Under the pieces are notes generated by a model. That model was not told where the DNA came from and did no database searches. It saw nothing but the letters and a program-made list of their open reading frames with translations. Position numbers and translations under genes: made by a program. A stretch of 64,000 bases of DNA from Natronosalvus rutilus (GTDB lineage: Archaea > Halobacteriota > Halobacteria > Halobacteriales > Natrialbaceae): the NCBI RefSeq assembly GCF_024204665.1, contig NZ_CP100355.1, positions 2,833,451 through 2,897,450 of the forward strand. Reading direction: 5' to 3'. Positions within the stretch are counted from its first letter, which is position 1. Each line of letters opens with the position of its first letter. This document shows, in pieces, positions 54,038 to 63,544 of the stretch.

Positions 54038-54235
54038 TCAGCGCGCCGCCCGGTATTCCCCGTGTTTGACGCCGATCGCGAGCATGATCGCGCCGAAGAT
54101 CGCCATCGACGGCAGGACCATCGTCAGGATCGTTCCGGTCGTCATGCCCGGCATCATCGTGAGGGCTACGGTCCCGACGGCGATGATCGCGACGAACACA
54201 CCGACGGTCTTGACGAGGTCGAACTCGAGTGCCAT
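54038..54235 (-). CDS. DUF7333-like two-helix membrane protein
   Basis: This 65-residue protein starts at ATG 54235 (MALEFDLVKTVGVFVAIIAV) and has two hydrophobic helices, the second TILTMVLPSMAIFGAIMLAI, followed by a basic tail (GVKHGEYRAAR). It matches the haloarchaeal DUF7333 pattern of small inner-membrane proteins. The longer frame to 55192 is a shadow of other sequence. Function unknown. Confidence 0.75.
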   Translation of the reverse strand: MALEFDLVKTVGVFVAIIAVGTVALTMMPGMTTGTILTMVLPSMAIFGAIMLAIGVKHGEYRAAR

Positions 54236-54327
54236 ATGCGGACGTTGGTTCCGAAGATTCCTAAGAATACCGAAACGATGCGCCCGTTTCCGTCGGTTCC
54301 TCGAGTTGCTGGATGGCGAGGACTCGG

Positions 54328-54972
54328 TTACTCGCCCGACGGTCGAACGACGTTCGCCAGCGAGACCATGATCCCGAGGAACCAGCCCATCGGGAACGAG
54401 AACCCGAGCCACATGCCCGCGTAGGCCGCGCCTTCGAGCTGGTAGTTGTCCCGCAGGTACTGGTTGAGGTCCCCGACGACGAAGACGGTGTCGAGGAGCC
54501 ACACGGCGAGGTCGTAGCTGGGCTCGAGGACGTACGGCTCGAGGGAGGGGGTGACGAGCGCGGCGACGACCGGAGGCAAGAACAGGGCGGTCATCGCGAA
54601 GGGGTAGGCGAGGATCACCGAGAGTGCCCGTCCGCCGAACTTCGAGCAGGCGGCGGCGAGCGCGGTCGAGATCGTCGCGACGCCGCTCGCTGCGGCGACG
54701 GCGTAGACGGCGTCGAGCGGGACGTCGACCTGCTCCATGTACGACATCGCGCCCCAGGCGATGGTCAGCAGACCCCAGCCGAGGAGGGCGACGGCGGTGA
54801 CGCCGACGATGCCGAGTCGCGTCCGCGTCGAGTCGAGTTTCGCCGCGTAGTAGCGGGTCGCGAGGCCGATCACGGTGAACGGGTACACCAGAAGCAAACC
54901 GAGGGCGCCGACGAGACTCCAGAGATAGTAGCCCACTTTCTGCGGGAGCGATTCCGGTTTCCACTTTCCCAT
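54328..54972 (-). CDS. Multi-pass membrane protein, unknown family
   Basis: This 214-residue protein has about five helices (YYLWSLVGALGLLLVYPFTV, LGIVGVTAVALLGWGLLTIA, AVYAVAAASGVATISTALAA, FAMTALFLPPVVAALV, AGMWLGFSFPMGWFLGIMVS). The start ATG 54972 (MGKWKPESLPQKVG) follows a frame that also opens upstream but is unlikely. No transporter motif is evident. It is divergent from the thioesterase gene. Confidence 0.7.
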   Translation of the reverse strand: MGKWKPESLPQKVGYYLWSLVGALGLLLVYPFTVIGLATRYYAAKLDSTRTRLGIVGVTAVALLGWGLLTIAWGAMSYMEQVDVPLDAVYAVAAASGVATISTALAAACSKFGGRALSVILAYPFAMTALFLPPVVAALVTPSLEPYVLEPSYDLAVWLLDTVFVVGDLNQYLRDNYQLEGAAYAGMWLGFSFPMGWFLGIMVSLANVVRPSGE

Positions 54973-55224
54973 GACGGAGTGGCCCCGGCCACGCTGACGG
55001 GGGAAGACGAGCTCCATCCACGCTCCGTGGAGCCGTACCAGGTCGACTTTCACCGCGGCGACGAATCCGCCACCGCCACGGGAGTGTGCGCGCGTAGACA
55101 TACTCAATCCAAAATACTGTGATACCGTAAGTTTTCCTCCTCGAGACCGTCTCGATTTCGCGGCCGTCTCGAGGGTCACGCGCGATCCCCATCGTTTATG
55201 CGACATCCCGAACCATCCTCGAGT

Positions 55225-55608
55225 ATGGACATCGAGTCTTTCTTCGAGGAGATGCCGTTCGCCGACCTGCTGGGCGTCGAGGTCACCGAAGCCGCAGACG
55301 GCCACGCCGAAGGCCGCCTCGAGATGCGCGAGGAACTGTCCTGGAACGCCGATCGACTGATGGCCCACGGCGGGGTGACGTTCACCCTGGCGGACACCGT
55401 CGGCGGGGCGGCGCTCGTCTCGGAGGTCGACCAGCCAGTACCGACGATCGACATGCGCATCGACTACCTCTCGGCGGGCACGGGGGACCTCTACGCCGAG
55501 GCCGACGTCGTCCGCTGTGGCGGGGACGTCGGCGTCGTCGACGTCGAGGTCTACAGCGAAGACGACACGCTGATCGCGGACGCTCGAGGCGTGTACAAGA
55601 CTGGGTAA
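55225..55608 (+). CDS. PaaI-type hotdog thioesterase
   Basis: This 127-residue hotdog-fold enzyme has MPFADLLGVEVTEAADGHAE, the active-site helix LMAHGGVTFTLADTVGGAAL (HGG with catalytic Asp) and MRIDYLSAGTGDLYAEADVV. Length is normal for the acyl-CoA thioesterase group. It probably releases aromatic or medium-chain acyl groups from CoA. ATG 55225 (MDIESFF) is preferred. Confidence 0.92.
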   Translation: MDIESFFEEMPFADLLGVEVTEAADGHAEGRLEMREELSWNADRLMAHGGVTFTLADTVGGAALVSEVDQPVPTIDMRIDYLSAGTGDLYAEADVVRCGGDVGVVDVEVYSEDDTLIADARGVYKTG

Positions 55609-55662
55609 AACTCGAGGCGACGAATCAGCACGCTTAGGAGCGTCCACTCCCTAGCCGGCGGT

Positions 55663-56151
55663 GTGAACCGTCGGAACGTCCTCCAGGCGATCGGTGTCGG
55701 CGCGAGCGTCGGACTCGCCGGCTGTTTTCAGGGTCTCGGTGAGTTCTTCACGGGCGGTGGAATCCAGCCGAACGTGCCGATACAGCTCTTCAGCGAGGCC
55801 GAACGTTCGTACAACATTGCGATCGAAGCCCAGGAAGTCGAGACTGGACGCAAGACCCACGACGATGGAATCAACATGATTCCGGGCGAGCGGGCCGTCA
55901 CCGGCCGTATCGAACGAAGCCCACAGCAGTTCCGCGTCACTCGGTACGGACGCGACGGCGCAGAAGGGGGCCCAGGCGAGGATTTCGTGGAGACCGGGAA
56001 AATTACGGAGGATACCCAGCTCGTGAGCATCCGAATTTACGACGACGCCCTCGAACTCGAGATCATCGAGGACGAGGACGAAGCGGAGGCCGAGCAGGAG
56101 GAACTCGAGGAGGAGGCGAACGACTCACCCGAGAATGCGACGGACGACTGA
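55663..56151 (+). CDS. Tat lipoprotein
   Basis: The 162-residue protein begins with GTG and MNRRNVLQAIGVGASVGLAG, a twin-arginine signal ending in a lipobox LAGC, so it should be anchored to the outer face of the membrane by a lipid on that cysteine. The mature domain is beta-rich (YNIAIEAQEVETGRKTHDDG, RVTRYGRDGAEG, TQLVSIRIYDDALELEIIED) and ends in an acidic coiled tail. It resembles haloarchaeal small surface lipoproteins of unknown function. Confidence 0.8.
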   Translation: MNRRNVLQAIGVGASVGLAGCFQGLGEFFTGGGIQPNVPIQLFSEAERSYNIAIEAQEVETGRKTHDDGINMIPGERAVTGRIERSPQQFRVTRYGRDGAEGGPGEDFVETGKITEDTQLVSIRIYDDALELEIIEDEDEAEAEQEELEEEANDSPENATDD

Positions 56152-56187
56152 TCGCTCGCCCGGCGCCTCCGTGACGCTGATACCGAC

Positions 56188-57957
56188 CTACGGATAGGGG
56201 TGGAACGCCCGTTCGAGCCGCGGCTCGAACCCAAGATCGTCGGGGACCGTCTCGGCTCGAGGCGCGAAGTACGGCTCGCCCGTGAACAGCGGCTGGGCTT
56301 CGGGAACGACGACTCGCACGGCCTCGAACCCGATTCGCTCGACGTCTCGCGTCGTGAGTCGGGCGGCGTACGGCGTCAGCCCAGCATCGGTCACGCGTTC
56401 GAGGAGTGCCTCGAGTCTCGCCGCGCCAGTCGGCACGGGGTCCGGACCGACGGACGAAGCCGAGACTCGCTGGGCGTCGCCCACGTCGACGAACTCCCTG
56501 GCCCGGTCGGGAAACGATCCGTATTCGCCGATGGCACCGCTCGCGTTCTCGGCCTCCTCCGGTCCCATCCCTCGAAGTTCCATCCAGTTTTGGAGGGCCT
56601 CCTTGAGCGCGCCCGCCGCCGCGGCACCGGCGTCGAATCCGGCGGCCGAGCCGACGGCGAAGTGGGGCCACGGGTCCGCGTACTCCTCGGTAGGAGTATC
56701 CAAGTCACGGTGGACAGCAACGGCGACCACGGGGACGTCCACGTCCTGGGAGCACAGGAGCGCGGTCGTCTCGAGTCCCTCACTCCGCGCTCGCCTGGCG
56801 AGCGTCTCGTAGGACTCGACCTCAGCATCGACCTCGAGGGCCAGCGGTTCGAACGTGGAGTACCACGCGAGCATCGTGGCGTCGCGTTCGACGACCTCCG
56901 TCAACCCGGAGCGGAGCGCGTCGACCGTCGACGAGCCGAGGCCGAGTCCGGTCGTGATCGACGGCACCAGCGAGTCGCCGGGCTGGGGAAACTGGACCGC
57001 CGCCGCCGGGAGGTGGACGGATTCGCCGGTCTCGAGGTCGACACCTTCGACCCATCGGCGGTCCTCGCCGGGGTCGTACTCGGGGGCTGACTCCGGTCGA
57101 ACGAGGTCGGTCGGCGAGACGGCGTGCTCGAGGTCAGCCTCGCTGGCGTGAACGAAGTCCGCGTCACGGTAGATGCCCGCACAGTAGCGTTCGAGCCCTT
57201 CTCCGACGGCCTTCATCAACGCCGCGTTCCAGTCGACGGCGACGCCGGCGGCCTGGGTCGGCGCGCTCGCGTCGCTGTAGGCCGTCGTGTCGGCCACCGT
57301 CGCGAGGTAGTAGGGAGCCGGGAACGACTCGAGTTCGCCGATCGATTCGACGATTCCGACTCGCTCGTCGATGGCGAGTTCGGCCCGGTCGACGGCTGCC
57401 TCGAGGTCGAGGGACTCGTTGTCCCCAAGGTCGAGGGACCGATCCCGTTCCGACGGTTCACACGCACAACCGGGAACGGGAAGCAACTGTCGCCTGGCGT
57501 GGGGAACCTCGCGAACCTGCCCGATGATCGTCGGTTCCTCCCCGCTGAACAGCCGAATGCACTCCCGACCGGCGATGGCCCCCGCGAGCCTGGCCGCGCT
57601 CCGGTTCGCGCGCGGTTTCTCGTCGCTACCGTCCTCGAGCGTCGACTCGACGCGCGCCTCGAGACACGAAAAACAGGCCGTGTCGGCGGCGAACCCCGAT
57701 ATCGCGGCGTCGACCGCCTCGAGTGGGTGACCCCCGATGCCACCGACTTCGACGGCGACCCAGGGCGTGTTCCCCTCGCGAGCGGCCGCGTTCGCGCGCT
57801 CGAAGGTCTCGGCGCCGACGACGTCGCTCACGACGGCGAATCGGGCGTCGTTCAGATCGTCGGGGGTCGCGTCGACGGCCGATACCGAATCCACGTCGTC
57901 GAACGCGGCGACGACGGCCGCACGAACGGGGTCGTCACCGACTACGTGTACGTCCAT
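56188..57957 (-). CDS. YcaO-domain protein
   Basis: This is a 589-residue protein. The N-terminal 150 residues (MDVHVVGDDPVRAAVVAAFD, TACFSCLEARVEST, then GCACEP) resemble an E1-like or zinc-binding leader module. The C-terminal YcaO domain has AVGEGLERYCAGIYRDADFV, SSTVDALRSGLTEVVERDAT and PHFAVGSAAGFDAGAAAAGALKEA-like segments with the glutamates that bind ATP and Mg, and ends HPYP. YcaO enzymes activate backbone amides with ATP (azoline or thioamide formation). No precursor peptide or dehydrogenase is visible beside it, so its substrate is open. Confidence 0.87.
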   Translation of the reverse strand: MDVHVVGDDPVRAAVVAAFDDVDSVSAVDATPDDLNDARFAVVSDVVGAETFERANAAAREGNTPWVAVEVGGIGGHPLEAVDAAISGFAADTACFSCLEARVESTLEDGSDEKPRANRSAARLAGAIAGRECIRLFSGEEPTIIGQVREVPHARRQLLPVPGCACEPSERDRSLDLGDNESLDLEAAVDRAELAIDERVGIVESIGELESFPAPYYLATVADTTAYSDASAPTQAAGVAVDWNAALMKAVGEGLERYCAGIYRDADFVHASEADLEHAVSPTDLVRPESAPEYDPGEDRRWVEGVDLETGESVHLPAAAVQFPQPGDSLVPSITTGLGLGSSTVDALRSGLTEVVERDATMLAWYSTFEPLALEVDAEVESYETLARRARSEGLETTALLCSQDVDVPVVAVAVHRDLDTPTEEYADPWPHFAVGSAAGFDAGAAAAGALKEALQNWMELRGMGPEEAENASGAIGEYGSFPDRAREFVDVGDAQRVSASSVGPDPVPTGAARLEALLERVTDAGLTPYAARLTTRDVERIGFEAVRVVVPEAQPLFTGEPYFAPRAETVPDDLGFEPRLERAFHPYP

Positions 57958-58104
57958 ACACGAGCGTCTCGCGCCGGCGGCAAAAACGCGCCGCTCGAGG
58001 TCGAGTTCCTGATCGCGTTCGCTCCGAGTTCACGTTCGGGTCCGAGGTCGGGCCGAGTTCGCGCTCGAGCCGAGTTCGCGCGCTCGATGCAAGTCAGGAC
58101 GAAA

Positions 58105-58800
58105 TCAGTCTCGCTCGCCGAACGTCCGCGGGGCGCCCTCGGTGGGCGTGGCCCACTCGACGGCGTTTCGGATCACCCGCTGAACGTCTTCGTTCTCGTA
58201 GATCGGAATCGTCTCGTGGCCGGGTCGGAAGTAGAAGATGCGGCCGCTTCCACGCCGGTAACAGCAGCCGCTGCGGAACACCTCGCCACCTTCGAACCAG
58301 CTCGTGAAGACCAGGCGGTCGGGTTCGGGGACGTCGAAGGGCTCGCCGTACATCTCCGTTTCCGGGAGTTCGATGCACTCGTCGAGGCCGTCTGCGATCG
58401 GGTGGCCAGGGTCGACGACCCACAGGCGTTCCAGGCCGTCGTCCTCGCGCCACTGGAGGCTACAGGTGGTCCCCATGAGTCGCTTGAAGATCTTCGAGTA
58501 GTGGCCGGAGTGAAGCACGAGCAGGCCCATCCCTTCGAGGACGCGCTCCTGGACCCGGTCGACGATTTCGTCCTCGACCTCGTCATGGGCCGTGTGACCC
58601 CACCAGAGCAGGACGTCGGTTTCCTCGAGCACGTCCGAGGTGAGCCCGTGTTTGGGTTCGTCGAGCGTCGCCGTGATCACCTGGTGGTCACCCTCGAGGA
58701 AGTCGGCGATGGTCGCGTGGATTCCGTCGGGGTAGACGGCGGCGACCTCGTCGTTCTCCCGTTCGTGTCGGTACTCGTTCCAGATCGTGACAGTGGCCAT
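58105..58800 (-). CDS. ThuA-like trehalose-utilisation family protein
   Basis: This 231-residue glutamine-amidotransferase-like fold protein shows [60 protein letters not shown] and [20 protein letters not shown], the ThuA pattern (residues around GHT, LHSGH and PGHE). I take ATG 58800 (MATVTIW); ATG 58818 is also possible. It is divergent from a Gfo/Idh/MocA oxidoreductase, and the two families often act together in sugar modification. Confidence 0.88.
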   Translation of the reverse strand: MATVTIWNEYRHERENDEVAAVYPDGIHATIADFLEGDHQVITATLDEPKHGLTSDVLEETDVLLWWGHTAHDEVEDEIVDRVQERVLEGMGLLVLHSGHYSKIFKRLMGTTCSLQWREDDGLERLWVVDPGHPIADGLDECIELPETEMYGEPFDVPEPDRLVFTSWFEGGEVFRSGCCYRRGSGRIFYFRPGHETIPIYENEDVQRVIRNAVEWATPTEGAPRTFGERD

Positions 58801-59072
58801 CGTGAAGCGGTTCGACATCGAGACTGAAAGCGTGGGCGGTCCCGGCGGCGGCTGACGAGGTCGTAAGCTGGCACTAGAGGTAAGGACGCTGACATTCGTC
58901 GGACCACAGACAAGAATTCGAACCCAACTGGTACGAATATATAGGCGACATGGGTCACAACCCTTATTTTGATCGCCACCCCGGTTTTCTCTATGGGAGC
59001 GTTCTTTCGCATTCGTTTTCAGGTGAAATCGGGCATTACCCGAACACAAGCTGGTAAATCGAGGGTTACTCG

Positions 59073-60185
59073 ATGACTGGCGTCGGCACCGGAATCGGCG
59101 TGGGGATCGTTGGCCTCGGTGGGATGGGGCAGCTCCACGCCTCGAACATGCGCCAGGAGGGCGCCGATATCGTCGCCGGTGTCGATCTGCTCTCAGAACA
59201 GCGCGAACGGTTCGGTGCCGAGTTCGGCGCCGAGACGTACGACTCTCACGAGGCCATGCTCGAGGACGAGAGCGTCGAGGTCGTCGTCGTCACGACGCCA
59301 AACAAGTTCCACGAACCAATCGCGGTCGCCGCGCTCGAGGCCGGTCGCCACGTGCTGGTCGAGAAGCCACTCGGGCACACCCTCGAGAGCGCCGAGCGCA
59401 TCGCCGAGGCGGCCGAGCGCGCCGAGGGAGTCTGCATGGTGGGATTCCACAACCGCCACGCCGCGTCGGCGGCAATGTTCGACGCGTACAAGGCCCAGGG
59501 CCGATTCGGCCGGTTGACCCACGTCGAAGCCAACTACGTCCGTCGACGCGGGGTGCCCGGCCCCGGTTCCTGGTTCACGAACCCCGACCTCGCCGGCGGC
59601 GGCGCCCTCCTCGACATCGGCGTCCACGCCATTGACCTCGCGCTCTACATGCTCGACTTCCCGGACGTGATCGAGGTCTCCGGGACGGCTCGCACCACGT
59701 TCGGTACCCAGACGGAGTACGCCGATCCCGACGGGTTCGGCAACAACTGGAACGCGAAAGTCGAGACCTACGAGGTCGACGACTCCGTCAGCGCCTTCAT
59801 CCGCTGTGCCGACGGGCGAACGATCACCCTCGAGGCGGGCTGGGCGACGAACCGCGACCCGAGCCAGGAGTTCCACGTCCGGGGGAGCAACGCCGGCGCG
59901 CGGTTCGAGATCGGCGATTCGGACCTCGAGTTGCTCGAGGCGGGCACCGCGGGCTGTGACCACTACGCGGACACTCAGCTCACCGGCGACGCGTCGGTAA
60001 CCGGCCACTACGAACAGGATCGCGTCTTCCTCGAGACGGTCGCTGCGGGCGAGGAACCGACGGTCAATACGGTCGACGAGGCGCTAGCCGTCCAGCGAGT
60101 CATCGACGGGATCTACCGCTCGAGCGAGACGGGACGAGCGGTCCAGCTCGAGGACACGCACAAGGCGACCCGTACGTTGGACTGA
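59073..60185 (+). CDS. Gfo/Idh/MocA family oxidoreductase
   Basis: This 370-residue NAD(P)-dependent sugar dehydrogenase has the Rossmann start [20 protein letters not shown], the family signature [20 protein letters not shown] (EKP) and [20 protein letters not shown]. The catalytic region [20 protein letters not shown] follows (D and H of the GG-DxGxH motif). Length is normal. It probably oxidises a sugar or inositol. A shared promoter region with the divergent ThuA gene suggests co-regulation. Confidence 0.94.
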   Translation: MTGVGTGIGVGIVGLGGMGQLHASNMRQEGADIVAGVDLLSEQRERFGAEFGAETYDSHEAMLEDESVEVVVVTTPNKFHEPIAVAALEAGRHVLVEKPLGHTLESAERIAEAAERAEGVCMVGFHNRHAASAAMFDAYKAQGRFGRLTHVEANYVRRRGVPGPGSWFTNPDLAGGGALLDIGVHAIDLALYMLDFPDVIEVSGTARTTFGTQTEYADPDGFGNNWNAKVETYEVDDSVSAFIRCADGRTITLEAGWATNRDPSQEFHVRGSNAGARFEIGDSDLELLEAGTAGCDHYADTQLTGDASVTGHYEQDRVFLETVAAGEEPTVNTVDEALAVQRVIDGIYRSSETGRAVQLEDTHKATRTLD

Positions 60186-60255
60186 GCCGGTTTGGACAGG
60201 ACCGTATCATTCAGAAATACTTTTCGTCCTGTATTCAAGAGGGAGCCCCATCGTA

Positions 60256-61594
60256 ATGAATGATGCTGGCCGAAGACGGCTGTTACAATCGTTGGCCCTC
60301 GGCGGGTTCACCACGGTCGCGGGGTGCCTGACGTCCGATTCTCGAGACAGTGACGGCGACGCGAACGACGAACCCTCGAATATCACCGTCGATACTGACG
60401 GCGTCGATGACGGGTCCGAAAGCGATGACGAGTCTGAAATCGACGACCAATCCAACACCAACGACGAGCCCGAGGAAACCTATGAAGCACGTGACGAACC
60501 GCTCTTTCGCCAGTGGACACCAGCGGTGGATGCCTACGATTACGCCGGGGCTCCGGGATTCCTCGAGATCGACATCCAGGCCACCTACGACCTGGCTGAC
60601 ACGGCCTCGAGCGTTGACCGATCGCAATTCGAGCAGGGCGACGAAGTGTACAATGCGCTCGGAATTTCGAACGAAGAGAGGGACCGTTTCCTCAATCTTG
60701 ACGCGGGTGTGGTATTTTGTGGATCGTTCGACTCGAGTGTCGTCACCGAAGCCATCGAAACCGCGGGGTACGCCGGCGCGAGCAGCCACGGAGCCTACCA
60801 GATTTACGACGGCGTCTCCATCCATGACGGCGACAGGGAACTGCTGGAGGATTCGGCCGTTGCCATCCACCCTCGTTGTCGCGTCCACAGCAGGCCAGGC
60901 CGACGAGAACGCTGCGGATTCGTCAACGTTGTCGGTGAGGTCACTCCTGGAAACCGGAGAGGAGCCAGGTGCCACGCTGCCCGAGACTCAAGACGACATC
61001 GCGACGCTCCTGGAGGCGTTCGAGGAGGCCGTCGTTCCGATTGATCGAAGTTCGTATTTCTTTTGCATCTCTACTTCCGACTCCAGACGTTCGTCCGATG
61101 AATCGGCCACATTCGCCGTTTCTTGGGCGTTCAGCTCCGAACGGACGAGTCTTACGGCCGGGTTCATGCACGAGGATTCGGGGGACCTCGACGACGAGCA
61201 CGTACGCTACCTTGCCGAGCGTTTGTTCCCGCTCGAGTACTACAACGAGACGTCGGTGTGGGCGACCGATCGCGTGGCCGTCTACGAGGTGTGGATCGAG
61301 ACGACGGCGTTCAACTATTTCGAACCGCCAGCAGACGTGACGCGCCATACCGGACCACAGGCGGGCCTCAGCCTGGACGAAGAGGATGGCGAGGCTGTGA
61401 TTACGATCACCGTAATCGAACACCTCGACGGTCTGTGGATCGAACGAAACGGAGAGACGGTTCGAGTCGACGACGATCCCTCGGTCGGCGAAACCCACAC
61501 GATTTCAGTCGAAACGGAAGACCGAATCGTCGTCATCGGTTTGTACGAGGGGACGGAGGCAGTCTTGCTCGAGCACGTTGCCGGCGGGTACTGA
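60256..61594 (+). pseudogene. Frameshifted Tat lipoprotein
   Basis: The first frame (ATG 60256) encodes a Tat lipoprotein start (RRRLLQSLALGGFTTVAGCL) and a domain beginning WTPAVDAYDYAGAPGFLEID, coding well to about LLEDSAVAIHP near 60870. The coherent sequence then moves to another frame (VVASTAGQADENAADSSTLS, continuing YFFCISTSDSRRSSDESATF and EVWIETTAFNYFEPPADVTR) and ends at 61594. One inserted or deleted base near 60860-60880 explains this. Fused, the protein would have about 445 residues. It is inactive unless the break is a sequencing error. Family unknown. Confidence 0.75.
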
Positions 61595-61740
61595 ATTGCT
61601 AGCGGCTCCGGATTACGAATCGATCGGTTCAGTCGCTAGAGGAAATGTGCAGCATCCCTCGAGAGAGACGCGACGGTCATTACTCGCCGGGGGCGGGAAA
61701 ATGGGTTCGTTCAGACCTCGCTCGCTCAAACCCTGCTCGC

Positions 61741-62472
61741 TCAGATGACTTCTTCGAAGTCGTTGTGGCCGTGGATCTCGACGCCGTCCTCGGTGATCTC
61801 ACAGAGGAAGACGCCGTTGCCGGAGCCGGTGTCGCGCTCGGCGGCGGACTTGATACTCCGGGCCGCGATGGTCATCGCCTCGTCGTTCGAGAGTCCCTCC
61901 TCGTAGGCCTGCTCGAGGTGGCCGTAGGCGAGTTGCATGCCGGAGCCGGTGACGGTGTAGTCGTCCTCCATGACGCCGCCGGCGGGGTCGATGCTGTAGA
62001 CGTGGCTCCCTTCCGCGTCGACGCCGCCCAGGATGGGGTGGATGGCGAAGAACGGGCCGCCGCGGGCGAAGTTGCCCGCGAGGGTGGCGAGTGCGTCGAT
62101 GCTCATCTCCTCGCCGCGTCGGGCGCTGTAGAGGTTGACCTCGGCGCGGAGGCTCTTGATGAACGACTGGGCACCGCCGACGCTGCCGACCATCGTGAGC
62201 GCGCCGGTCGGGTGGATCTGCTCGACCTTCTGGACGTTCTTGTTCGAGACGAAGCGACCGCCGAGGCTCGCGCGCATGTCGGTCGCGATGACGACGCCGT
62301 CGGCCGTCGTGATGCCGATTGTCGTGGTCCCCGTCTTGTTCACGTTGTCCAGCTCGGCCTGTGAGAGGCCGTTCTGGGGGAGCGAGCCGAGTTCCGGCTC
62401 GTACGGCGAGGGCTCGTTCGCCAGCTGGTCGACGGTGCGAGAGAACTCGGAGTCGTGGGATGGCGTTCGCAT
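61741..62472 (-). CDS. psmB: Proteasome beta subunit
   Basis: This is a 243-residue precursor. After a 48-residue propeptide the cleavage site is KTG/TTTIGITTADGVVIAT, exposing the catalytic Thr49. The lysine that activates it lies in VQKVEQIHPTGALTMVGSVG, and GSGMQLAYGHLEQAYEEGLS follows. I start at ATG 62472 (MRTPSHD); the extra upstream codons are not conserved. A TATA-like element (minus-strand ttttatacc, about 62497-62505) lies about 28 bases before the ATG, so the mRNA is probably leaderless. It forms the 20S core with an alpha subunit encoded elsewhere. Confidence 0.96.
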   Translation of the reverse strand: MRTPSHDSEFSRTVDQLANEPSPYEPELGSLPQNGLSQAELDNVNKTGTTTIGITTADGVVIATDMRASLGGRFVSNKNVQKVEQIHPTGALTMVGSVGGAQSFIKSLRAEVNLYSARRGEEMSIDALATLAGNFARGGPFFAIHPILGGVDAEGSHVYSIDPAGGVMEDDYTVTGSGMQLAYGHLEQAYEEGLSNDEAMTIAARSIKSAAERDTGSGNGVFLCEITEDGVEIHGHNDFEEVI

Positions 62473-62616
62473 TATCCGCATGTTACGGCCGACAGGGTAT
62501 AAAACATCGGCGGTCACCGTGCTTCATTCCGGTTTCGCCGCGTCGCATAACGCGGTGGCTCGAGGTCGGGTCGTTCACGGCGGCTCGAGGTGTGTATCGG
62601 TAGAAGAGGTGGACGT

Positions 62617-62793
62617 TCAGGGCTCCGGCTGGGCGTTCTCGTAGGCCTCACCGACGGTGGCGAGCATCTTGTGAACCGGGATCGAGATCCCGGCCTGGCG
62701 GGCGGCGACCGCGAGCGGCATCATGACGATACCGACTGCGATGCACAGTTGATACAGTGCGAACAGGGACGCGTGGTACACGCGGGATATCAT
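62617..62793 (-). CDS. Small membrane protein, 58 residues
   Basis: The ATG at 62793 opens MISRVYHASLFALYQLCIAV, continuing into GIVMMPLAVAARQAGISIPV, and the gene ends at the TGA at 62617-62619. It is one long or two short hydrophobic helices with a soluble helical tail (HKMLATVGEAYENAQPEP). A TATA-like gtgtatatataag lies at 62818-62830, about 25-30 bases upstream. It lies upstream of psmB on the same strand. No family recognised. Confidence 0.65.
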   Translation of the reverse strand: MISRVYHASLFALYQLCIAVGIVMMPLAVAARQAGISIPVHKMLATVGEAYENAQPEP

Positions 62794-63119
62794 CGGCGTT
62801 CGGTCGATGGTCAGACCAGGTGTATATATAAGCCTTGTTGCCCCGACAGCGAGTTGATGATTAATCAGGAGGGATTGAGGTAGACGCTGTCTTGCGGTTC
62901 AAGTACAGTTGTGGAAAGAGCAACTGGATCCGCGTTTCTGCCCGAGGAATGGGTATCCAGACGCCAATACACCGGGGCAATTTCCATAACTTATGGCCAA
63001 CGTAGGCCAACCGTGCGCGCGTCTCGGTTCGTGACGTCCCGACCCGCGGACTGGTTTCGACGACGAACGGAGCGCGGCCAAACCGCAAAGCAGGAAACCC
63101 CGGGGCCCGACCAGTGGGT
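62794..63119. other. Intergenic region with promoters of flanking genes
   Basis: The TATA-like tatatataa at about 62820-62829 serves the small membrane gene to the left. The right part is GC-rich and leads to the DUF555 gene. No coding frame of haloarchaeal composition is seen; two long frames crossing the region are basic and are rejected. Confidence 0.4.
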
Positions 63120-63476
63120 ATGGCCAACTATCTCGTCGCGATGGAAGCCGCGTGGCTCGTTCGCGACGTCGAGGCGATTGACGACGCAATCGGCGTCGCC
63201 GTCAGCGAAGCCGGAAAGCGACTCAACAGCGAGAATATGGAGTACGTCGAGGTCGAGGTGGGCGCGACGGGCTGTCCCGCCTGCGGCGAACCGTTCGACT
63301 CCGCGTTCATCGCGGCCGAAACCGCGCTCGTCGGGCTCGCTCTCGAGATGGACGTCTTCAACGCTGACAGCGAGGAACACGCCTCCCGTATCGCGAAGAG
63401 CGAGATCGGCGGGGCGCTTCGGGACGTACCGCTATCGGTCGTCGAAATCTTCGAACTCGACGACGACGAGGACTGA
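63120..63476 (+). CDS. DUF555 / UPF0212 family protein
   Basis: This 118-residue protein starts at MANYLVAMEAAWLVRDVEAI and carries the conserved zinc-like GCPACGEPFDSAFIAAETAL, then ALVGLALEMDVFNADSEEHA and IGGALRDVPLSVVEIFEL. Complete DUF555 proteins have this length and the CxxC. The family is archaeal and of unknown function. ATG 63120 is used; two upstream codons in the same frame add nothing. Confidence 0.92.
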   Translation: MANYLVAMEAAWLVRDVEAIDDAIGVAVSEAGKRLNSENMEYVEVEVGATGCPACGEPFDSAFIAAETALVGLALEMDVFNADSEEHASRIAKSEIGGALRDVPLSVVEIFELDDDED

Positions 63477-63544
63477 CCCCAACGGCGGGTTCTCGAGACC
63501 GTCCCACCCAAACACATTTCTATAACCCGCGGTTATGTGCCGGT

